Shown here piece by piece: positions 55,861 through 64,000 of a stretch of 64,000 bases of DNA (its first letter is position 1; every line of letters starts with the position of its first letter). This stretch comes from Baylisascaris procyonis (taxonomy: Eukaryota > Nematoda > Chromadorea > Rhabditida > Ascarididae), in assembly GCA_037389465.1 (NCBI GenBank), contig JAZARR010000189.1, forward strand, positions 1 to 64,000. Reading direction: 5' to 3'. The notes beneath the pieces are model-generated. The model searched no databases, was not told the DNA's origin, and was given only the letters and a program-made list of their open reading frames with translations. Position numbers and translations under genes: made by a program.

Positions 55861-58800
55861 AGCCTAAGCCTAAGCCCTAAGCCTAAGAATAAACCTAAGC
55901 CTAAGCCTAAGCCTAAGCCTAAGCCTAAGCCTAAGCCTAAGCCTAAGCCTTAAGCCTCAAACCTAAGCCTAAGCCTAAGCCTAAGCCTAAGCCTTGGCCT
56001 AAGCGCCTAAGCCTAAGCCTAAGCCTAAGCCTAAGCCTAAGCCTAAGCCTAAGCCTAAGCCTAAGCCTAAGCCTAAGCCTAAGCCTAAGCCTAAGCCTAA
56101 GCCTAAGCCTAAACCTAAGCCTAAGCAAGCCTAAACCTAAGCCTAAGAAGCTAAGCCTAAGCCTAAGCCTAAGCCTAAGCCTCCTAAGCCCCTAAGCCTA
56201 AGCCTAAGCCTAAGCCTAAGCCTAAGCCTAAGCCTAAGCCTAAGCCTAAGCCTAAGCCTAAGAATAAAGCTAAGCCTAAGCCTAAGCCTAATCCTAAGCC
56301 TAAGCCTAAGCCTAAACCTAAGCCTAAGCCTAAGCCTAAGCCTAAGCCTAAGCCTAAGCCTAAGCCTAAGCCTAACCTAAGCCTAAGCCTAAGCCTAAAT
56401 CTAAGCCTAAGCCTAAGCCTAAGCCTAAGCCTAAGCCTAAGCCTAAGCCTAAGCCTAAGCCTAAGCCTAAGCCTAAGCCTAAGCCTAAGCCTAAGCCTAA
56501 GCCTAAGCCTAAGCCTAAGCCTAAGCCTAAGCCTAAGCCTAAGCCTAAGCCTAAGCCTAAGCCTAAGCCTAAGCCTAAGCCTAAGCCTAAAATAAGCCTT
56601 AGCCCAAGCCTAAGCCTAAGCCTAAGCCTAAGCCTAAGCCTAAGCCTAAGCCTAACCCTAAGCCTAAGCCTAACTAAGCCTAAGCCTAAGCCTAAGCCTA
56701 AGCCTAAGCCTAAGCCTAAGCCTAAGCCTAAGCCTAAGCCTAAGCCTAAACCTAAGCCTAAGCCTAAGCCTAAGCCTAAGCCTAACCCTAAGCCTAAGCC
56801 CTAAGCCTAAGCCTAAGCCTAAGCCTAAGCCTAAGCCTAAGCCTAAGCCTAAGCCTAAGCCTAAGCCTAAGCCTAAGCCTAAGCCTAAGCCTAAGCCTAA
56901 GCCTAAGCCGAAGCCTAAGCCTAAGCCTAAGAATAAACCTAAGCCTAAGCCTAAGCCTTAGCCTAAGCCTAAGCCTAAGCCTAAGAATAAACCTAAGCCT
57001 AAGCCTAAGCCTAAGCCTAAATCTAAGCCTAAGCCTAAGCCTCAAACCTAAGCCTTGACCTGAGCGTAAGCCTAAGCCTAAGCCTAAGCCTAAGCCTAAG
57101 CCTAAGCCTAAGCCTAAGCCTAACCCTATCCCCTAAGCCTAACTAAGCCTAAGCCTAAGCCTAAGCCTTAGCCTAAGCCTAAGCCTAACTAAGCCTAAGC
57201 CTAAGCCTAAGCCTAAGCCTAAGCCTAAGCCTAACCCCTAAGCCTAACCTAAGCCTAAGCCTAAGCCTAAGCCTAAGCCTAAGCCTAAGCCTAAGCCTAA
57301 GCCTAAGCCTAAGCCTGCCCGAAGCCTAAGCCTAAGCCTAAGAATAAACCTAAGCCTAAGCCTAAGCCTAAGCCTAAGCCTAAGCCTAAGCCTAAGCCTA
57401 AGCCTAAGCCTAAGCCTAAGCCTAAGCCTAAGCCTAAACCTAAGCCTAAGCCCTAAGCCTAAACCTAAGCCTAAGCCTAAGCCTAACCTTAAGCCTTGGC
57501 CCTAAGCCTAAGCCTAAGCCTAAGCCTAAGCCTGAGCCTAAGCCTAAGCCTAAACCTAAGCCTAAGCCTAAGCCTAAGCCTAAGCGTAAGCCTAATTCTA
57601 AGCCTAAGTCTAAGCTTATGCTCAACCCTAAGCCTAAGCCTATCCCTAAGCCTAAGCCTAAGCCTAAGCCTAAGCCTAAGCCTAAGCCTAAGCCTAAGCC
57701 TAAGCCTAAGCCTAAGCCTAAGCCTAAGCCTAAGCCTAAGCCTAAGCCTAAGCCTAACCTACCTAAGCCTAAGCCTAAGCCTAAGCCTAAGCCTAAGCCT
57801 AAGCCTAAGCCTAAGCCTAAGCCTAAGCCTAAACCTAAGCCTAAGCCTAAGTCTCAAACCTAAGCCTTGGCCTGAGCGTAAGCCTAAGCCTAAGCCTAAG
57901 CCTAAGCCTAAGCCTAAGCCTAAGCCTAAGCCTAAGCCTAAGCCTAAGCCTAAGCCTAAGCCTTAGTAGAAGCCTAAGCCCTAAGCCTAAGAATAAACCT
58001 AAGCCTAAGCCTAAGCCTAAGCCTAAGCCTAAGCCTAAGCCTAAGCCTAAGCCTAAGCCTAAGCCTAAGCCTAAGCCTAAGCCTAAGCCTAAGCCTAAGC
58101 CTAAGCCTTAGCCGAAGCCTAAGCCTAAGCCTAAGAATAAACCTAAGCCTAAGCCTAAGCCTAAGCCTAAGCCTAAGCCTAAGCCTAAGCCTAAGCCTAA
58201 GCCCTAAACCTAAGCCTAAGCCTAAGTCTCAAACCTAAGCCTAAGCCTAAGCCTAACCTTAAGCCTTGGCCTGAGCGTAAGCCTAAGCCTAAGCCTAAGC
58301 CTAAGCCTAAGCCTAGGCCTAAGCGTAAGCCTAATTCTAAGCCTAAGCCTAAGCTTATGCTTAACCCCAAGCTTAAGCCTATCCCTAAGCCTAAGCCTAA
58401 GCCTAAGCCTAAGCCTAAGCCTAAGCCTAAGCCTAAGCCTAAGCCTAAGCCTAAGCCTAGCCTAAGCCTAAGAATAAGCCTAAGCCTAAGCCTAAGCCTA
58501 AGCCTAAGCCTAAGCCTAAGCCTAAGCCTAAGCCTAAGCCTAAGCCTAAGCCTAAGCCCATGCCTAAGCCTAAGCCTAAGCGTAAGCCTAAGCCTAAGCC
58601 TTAGCCGAAGCCTAAGCCCTAAGCCTAAGAATAAACCTAAGCCCATGCCTAAGCCTAAGCCTAAGCCTAAGCGTAACCCTAAGCCTAAGCCTTAGTCTCA
58701 AACCTAAGGCTAAGCCTAAGCCTAACCTTAAGACTTGGCCTGAGCGTAAGCCTAAGCCTAAGCCTAACCCTAACCCCTAAGCCTAACTAAGCCTAAGCCT

Positions 58801-59640
58801 AAGCCTAAGCCTAAGCCTAAGCCTAAGCCTAAGCCTAAGCCTAAGCCTAACCTAAGCCTAAGCCTAAGCCTAAGCCTAAGCCTAAGCCTAAGCCTAACCC
58901 TAAGCCTAACTAAGCCTAAGCCTAAGCCTAAGCCTAAGCCTAAGCCTAACCTACGCCTAAGCCTAAGCCTAAGCCTAAGCCTAAGCCTAAGCCTAAGCCT
59001 AAGCCTAAGCCTAAGCCTAACCCTAACCCCTAAGCCTAACTAAGCCTAAGCCTAAGCCCTAAGCCTAAGAATAAACCTAAGCCCTAAGAATAAGCCTAAG
59101 CCTAAGCCTAAGCCTAAACCTAAGCCTAAGCCCTAAGTCTCAAACCTAAGCCTAAGCCTAAGCCTAACCTTAAGCCTTGGCCTGAGCGTAAGCCTAAGCC
59201 TAAGCCTAAGCCTAAGCCTAAGCCTAAGCCTAAGCCTAAGCCTAAGCCTAAGCCTAGGCCTAAGCGTAAGCCTAATTCTAAGCCTAAGCCTAAGCTTATG
59301 CTCAACCCCAAGCTTAAGCCTATCCCTAAGCCTAAGCCTAAGCCTAAGCGTAAGCCTAAGCCTAAGCCTAAGCCTAAGCCTAAGCCTAAGCCTAAGCCTA
59401 AGCCTAAGCCTAAGCCTAAGCCTAAGCCTAACCTACGCCTAAGCCTAAGCCCTAAGCCTAAGCCTAAGCCTAAGCCTAAGCCTAAGCCTAAGCCTAAGCC
59501 TAAGCCTAAACCTAAGCCTAAGCCCTAAGTCTCAAACCTAAGCCTTGGCCTGAGCGTAAGCCTAAGCCTAAGCCTAAGCCTAACCTAACCTAAGCCTAAC
59601 TAAGCCTAAGCCTAAGCCTAAGCCTAAGCCTAAGCCTTAG
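55860..59640 (-). repeat. Most variant-dense zone, several higher-order module copies
   Basis: Ordered variants recur. TTAGCCGAAG and AAGAATAAACC occur at 58109-58143 and 58602-58636. GTCTCAAACC occurs at 57852, 58227, 58697, 59138 and 59529. CCTTGGCCTGAGCG or a near variant occurs at 57865, 58264, 58734, 59176 and 59545. AGGCCTAAGCGTAAG-TAATTC with CTTATGCTYAACCCC and CCTATCCC occurs at 57588-57648, 58314-58386 and 59254-59328. Spacers are runs of canonical hexamers of varying length. Confidence 0.88.
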
Positions 59641-62600
59641 CCCAAGCCTAAGCCTAAGCCTAAGAATAAACCTAAGCCTAAGCCTAAGCCTAAGCCTAAG
59701 CCTAAGCCTAAGCCTAAGCCTAAGCCTAAGCCTAAGCCTAAGCCTAAGCCTAAGCCTAAGCCTAAGCCTAAGCCTAAGCCTAAGCCTAAGCCTAAGCCTA
59801 AGCCTAAGCCTAAGCCTAAGCCTAAGCCTAAGCCTAAGCCTAAGCCTAAACCTAAGCCTAAGCCTAAGCCTAAGCCTAAGCCTAAGCCTAAGCCTAAGCC
59901 TAAGCCTAAGCCTAAGCCTAAGCCTAAGCCTAAGCCTAAGCCTAAGCCTAAGCCTAAGCCTAAGCCTAAGCCTAAGCCTAAGCCTAAGCCTAAGCCTAAG
60001 CCTAAGCCTAAGCCTAAGCCTAAGCCTAAGCCTAAGCCTAAGCCTAAGCCTAAGCCTAAGCCTAAGCCTAAGCCTAAGCCTAAGCCTAAGCCTAAGCCTA
60101 AGCCTAAGCCTAAGCCTAAGCCTAAGCCTAAGCCTAAGCCTAAGCCTAAGCCTAAGCCTAAGCCTAAGCCTAAGCCTAAGCCTAAGCCTAAGCCTAAGCC
60201 TAAGCCTAAGCCTAAGCCTAAGCCTAAGCCTAAGCCTAAGCCTAAGCCTAAGCCTAAGCCTAAGCCTAAGCCTAAGCCTAAGCCTAAGCCTAAGCCTAAG
60301 CCTAAGCCTAAGCCTAAGCCTAAGCCTAAGCCTAAGCCTAAGCCTAAGCCTAAGCCTAAGCCTAAGCCTAAGCCTAAGCCTAAGCCTAAGCCTAAGCCTA
60401 AGCCTAAGCCTAAGCCTAAGCCTAAGCCTAAGCCTAAGCCTAAGCCTAAGCCTAAGCTCAAGCCTAAGCCTAAGCCTAAGCCTAAGCCTAAGCCTAAGCC
60501 TAAGCCTAAGCCTAAGCCTAAGCCTAAGCCTAAGCCTAAGCCTAAGCCTAAGCCTAAGCCTAAGCCTAACCCCAAGCCTAAGCCTAACCCTAAGCCTAAG
60601 CCTAAGCCTAAGCCTAAGCCTAAGCCTAAGCCTAAGCCTAAGCCTAAGCCTAAGCCTAAGCCTAAGCCTAAGCCTAAGCCTAAGCCTAAGCCTAAGCCTA
60701 AGCCTAAGCCTAAGCCTAAGCCTAAGCCTAAGCCTAAGCCTAAGCCTAAGCCTAAGCCTAAGCCTAAGCCTAAGCCTAAGCCTAAGCCTAAGCCTAAGCC
60801 TAAGCCTAAACCTAAGCCTAAGCCTAAGCCTAAGCCTAAGCCTTGGCCTAAGCCTAAGCCTAAGCCTAAGCCTAAGCCTAAGCCTAAGCCTAAGCCTAAG
60901 CCTAAGCCTAAGCCTAAGCCTAAGCCTAAGCCTAAGCCTAAGCCTAAGCCTAAGCCTAAGCCTAAGCCTAAGCCTAAGCCTAAGCCTAAGCCTAAGCCTA
61001 AGCCTAAGCCTAAGCCTAAGCCTAAGCCTAAGCCTAAGCCTAAGCCTAAGCCTAAGCCTAAGCCTAAGCCTAAGCCTAAGCCTAAGCCTAAGCCTAAGCC
61101 TAAGCCTAAGCCTAAGCCTAAGCCTAAGCCTAAGCCTAAGCCTAAGCCTAAGCCTAAGCCTAAACCTAAGCCTAAGCCTAAGCCTAAGCCTAAGCCTAAG
61201 CCTAAGCCTAAGCCTAAGCCTAAGCCTAAGCCTAAGCCTAAGCCTAAGCCTAAGCCTAAGCCTAAGCCTAAGCCTAAGCCTAAGCCTAAGCCTAAGCCTA
61301 AGCCTAAGCCTAAGCCTAAGCCTAAGCCTAAGCCTAAGCCTAAGCCTAAGCCTAAGCCTAAGCCTAAGCCTAAGCCTAAGCCTAAGCCTAAGCCTAAGCC
61401 TAAGCCTAAGCCTAAGCCTAAGCCTAAGCCTAAGCCTAAGCCTAAGCCTAAGCCTAAGCCTAAGCCTAAGCCTAAGCCTAAGCCTAAGCCTAAGCCTAAG
61501 CCTAAGCCTAAGCCTAAGCCTAAGCCTAAGCCTAAGCCTAAGCCTAAGCCTAAGCCTAAGCCTAAGCCTAAGCCTAAGCCTAAGCCTAAGCCTAAGCCTA
61601 AGCCTAAGCCTAAGCCTAAGCCTAAGCCTAAGCCTAAGCCTAAGCCTAAGCCTAAGCCTAAGCCTAAGCCTAAGCCTAAGCCTAAGCCTAAGCCTAAGCC
61701 TAAGCCTAAGCCTAAGCCTAAGCCTAAGCCTAAGCCTAAGCCTAAGCCTAAGCCTAAGCCTAAGCCTAAGCCTAAGCCTAAGCCTAAGCCTAAGCCTAAG
61801 CCTAAGCCTAAGCCTAAGCCTAAGCCTAAGCCTAAGCCTAAGCCTAAGCCTAAGCCTAAGCCTAAGCCTAAGCCTAAGCCTAAGCCTAAGCCTAAGCCTA
61901 AGCCTAAGCCTAAGCCTAAGCCTAAGCCTAAGCCTAAGCCTAAGCCTAAGCCTAAGCCTAAGCCTAAGCCTAAGCCTAAGCCTAAGCCTAAGCCTAAGCC
62001 TAAGCCTAAGCCTAAGCCTAAGCCTAAGCCTAAGCCTAAGCCTAAGCCTAAGCCTAAGCCTAAGCCTAAGCCTAAGCCTAAGCCTAAGCCTAAGCCTAAG
62101 CCTAAGCCTAAGCCTAAGCCTAAGCCTAAGCCTAAGCCTAAGCCTAAGCCTAAGCCTAAGCCTAAGCCTAAGCCTAAGCCTAAGCCTAAGCCTAAGCCTA
62201 AGCCTAAGCCTAAGCCTAAGCCTAAGCCTAAGCCTAAGCCTAAGCCTAAGCCTAAGCCTAAGCCTAAGCCTAAGCCTAAGCCTAAGCCTAAGCCTAAGCC
62301 TAAGCCTAAGCCTAAGCCTAAGCCTAAGCCTAAGCCTAAGCCTAAGCCTAAGCCTAAGCCTAAGCCTAAGCCTAAGCCTAAGCCTAAGCCTAAGCCTAAG
62401 CCTAAGCCTAAGCCTAAGCCTAAGCCTAAGCCTAAGCCTAAGCCTAAGCCTAAGCCTAAGCCTAAGCCTAAGCCTAAGCCTAAGCCTAAGCCTAAGCCTA
62501 AGCCTAAACCTAAGCCTAAGCCTAAGCCTAACCTTAAGCCTAAGCCTAAGCCTAAGCCTAAGCCTAAGCCTAAGCCTAAGCCTAAGCCTAAGCCTAGGCC

Positions 62601-64000
62601 TAAGCCTAAGCCTAAGCCTAAGCCTAAGCCTAAGCCTATGCCTAACCCTAAGCCTAAGCCTATCCTAAGCCTAAGCCTAAGCCTAAGCCTAAGCCTAAGC
62701 CTAAGCCTAAGCCTAAGCCTAAGCCTAAGCCTAAGCCTAAGCCTAAGCCTAAGCCTAAGCCTAAGCCTAAGCCTAAGCCTAAGCCTAAGCCTAAGCCTAA
62801 GCCTAAGCCTAAGCCTAAGCCTAAGCCTAAGCCTAAGCCTAAGCCTAAGCCTAAGCCTAAGCCTAAGCCTAAGCAATAAGCCTAAGCCTAAGCCTAAGCC
62901 TAAGCCTAAGCCTAAGCCTAAGCCTAAGCCTAAGCCTAAGCCTAAGCCTAAGCCTAAGCCTAAAGCTAAGCCTAAGCCTAAGCCTAAGCCTAAGCCTAAG
63001 CCTAAGCCTAAGCCTAAGCCTAAGCCTAAGCCTAAGCCTAAGCCTAAGCCTAAGCCTAAGCCTAAGCCTAAGCCTAAGCCTAAGCCTAAGCCTAAGCCTA
63101 AGCCTAAGCCTAAGCCTAAGCCTAAGCCTAAGCCTAAGCCTAAGCCTAAGCCTAAGCCTAAGCCTAAGCCTAAGCCTAAGCCTAAGCCTAAGCCTAAGCC
63201 TAAGCCTAAGCCTAAGCCTAAGCCTAAGCCTAAGCCTAAGCCTAAGCCTAAGCCTAAGCCTAAGCCTAAGCCTAAGCCTAAGCCTAAGCCTAAGCCTAAG
63301 CCTAAGCCTAAGCCTAAGCCTAAGCCTAAGCCTAAGCCTAAGCCTAAGCCTAAGCCTAAGCCTAAGCCTAAGCCTAAGCCTAAGCCTAAGCCTAAGCCTA
63401 AGCCTAAGCCTAAGCCTAAGCCTAAGCCTAAGCCTAAGCCTAAGCCTAAGCCTAAGCCTAAGCCTAAGCCTAAGCCTAAGCCTAAGCCTAAGCCTAAGCC
63501 TAAGCCTAAGCCTAAGCCTAAGCCTAAGCCTAAGCCTAAGCCTAAGCCTAAGCCTAAGCCTAAGCCTAAGCCTAAGCCTAAGCCTAAGCCTAAGCCTAAG
63601 CCTAAGCCTAAGCCTAAGCCTAAGCCTAAGCCTAAGCCTAAGCCTAAGCCTAAGCCTAAGCCTAAGCCTAAGCCTAAGCCTAAGCCTAAGCCTAAGCCTA
63701 AGCCTAAGCCTAAGCCTAAGCCTAAGCCTAAGCCTAAGCCTAAGCCTAAGCCTAAGCCTAAGCCTAAGCCTAAGCCTAAGCCTAAGCCTAAGCCTAAGCC
63801 TAAGCCTAAGCCTAAGCCTAAGCCTAAGCCTAAGCCTAAGCCTAAGCCTAAGCCTAAGCCTAAGCCTAAGCCTAAGCCTAAGCCTAAGCCTAAGCCTAAG
63901 CCTAAGCCTAAGCCTAAGCCTAAGCCTAAGCCTAAGCCTAAGCCTAAGCCTAAGCCTAAGCCTAAGCCTAAGCCTAAGCCTAAGCCTAAGCCTAAGCCTA
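59640..64000 (-). repeat. Longest homogeneous telomeric run, open at the right edge
   Basis: More than 4 kb of nearly perfect GCCTAA. The breaks are few: AAGAATAAACC (59660), CAACCCCAAG (60568), CTTGGCC (60842), a weak module remnant (AGGCC at 62596, CCTATGCCTAACCC at 62635, CCTATCC at 62660), CAATAAGCC (62874) and AAAGCTAAG (62962). The last ~1 kb before the window edge is without visible variants. Confidence 0.93.

Larger units (their letters stand above)
31461..64000 (-). repeat. Giant telomere-type array, (TTAGGC)n on the - strand, about 5,400 hexamers, continues past the window
   Basis: About 32.5 kb built almost entirely of GCCTAA read on the + strand, the complement of the nematode telomere repeat TTAGGC. 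The first hexamers (CCTATG, CCAGAG, CCGAAG) are degenerate, as is usual at the edge of an interstitial array. All units have the same orientation, with the G-rich strand running 5'->3' toward the genes. A true right-hand telomere would show TTAGGC on the + strand, so this is not a cap on the gene-bearing side. Homogeneous runs alternate with variant-rich clusters. Because 6 is a multiple of 3, four of the six frames are open (Pro-Lys, Leu-Ser, Leu-Gly, Arg-Leu dipeptides). These are not genes. Confidence 0.97.

Noticed and set aside
59637..62876. A 1079-codon open frame (and many others of 60-550 codons) within the array, coding Leu-Gly, Arg-Leu, Pro-Lys or Leu-Ser polymers
   Set aside because: The frames arise because the hexamer contains a stop in only one frame per strand. 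They have no start context, no complexity, and end wherever a slip changes the register.
31461..64000. Reading the array as the ordinary right-hand telomere of this chromosome
   Set aside because: The orientation is opposite: a right-hand telomere must read TTAGGC on the + strand.
31461..64000. CRISPR-like array
   Set aside because: There are no unique spacers between repeats, the period is 6 bases, and the context is clearly a eukaryotic nuclear genome.

Overview
The window is nematode nuclear DNA. The main evidence is the hexamer that fills its right half: it reads GCCTAA on the + strand, which is TTAGGC on the - strand, the canonical nematode telomere repeat. The left half is AT-rich (about 38% GC by eye). 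It carries a multi-intron gene with GT-AG introns averaging about 740 bases, far longer than usual in Caenorhabditis and more like the gene architecture of larger-genome (often parasitic) nematodes. I cannot name the species.

Layout. Positions 1-2748 are intergenic DNA with several small repeats: a duplicated ~119-bp block, a TTGCA-rich patch, a decayed 21-bp minisatellite and a (TA)n tract. Positions 2833-25525 hold a complete gene on the + strand in 26 coding exons. Their lengths sum to 4095 bases, an exact multiple of three, encoding about 1364 residues. It is the orthologue of human WDR7 / Rabconnectin-3 beta (C. elegans rbc-2), a WD40-repeat regulator of the V-ATPase. Positions 25526-28581 are intergenic, with an imperfect hairpin and one unrecognised small reading frame. 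From 28618 a second + strand gene starts, prefoldin subunit 5 (pfd-5). Three exons (118 codons) are present, then its third intron begins at 31239 and never reaches another exon.

From 31391 the sequence becomes (TA)n for about 67 bases, and at 31461 it passes straight into about 32.5 kb of telomere-type hexamers that run off the right edge. The array is all in one orientation, and that orientation is the reverse of a functional right-hand telomere: the G-rich strand runs 5'->3' toward the genes. It therefore cannot be a tip grown by telomerase on the end of the gene-bearing DNA. It is a giant interstitial telomeric array, or the left telomere or subtelomere of other DNA joined here, either in the genome or by assembly. 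Long homogeneous runs alternate with clusters of variant hexamers that recur in a fixed order as a higher-order repeat, including perfectly spaced 108-bp (18-hexamer) units. The array has thus grown by block recombination as well as by simple hexamer addition.

The two genes have unrelated housekeeping roles (vesicle/endosome acidification and cytosolic chaperoning). They are 3.1 kb apart, which argues against an operon. The points most worth following up are the reversed array, the loss or displacement of the pfd-5 3' end at its border, and the ordered variant-hexamer modules inside it. Long reading frames inside the array are dipeptide artefacts of the hexamer and are not annotated as genes.
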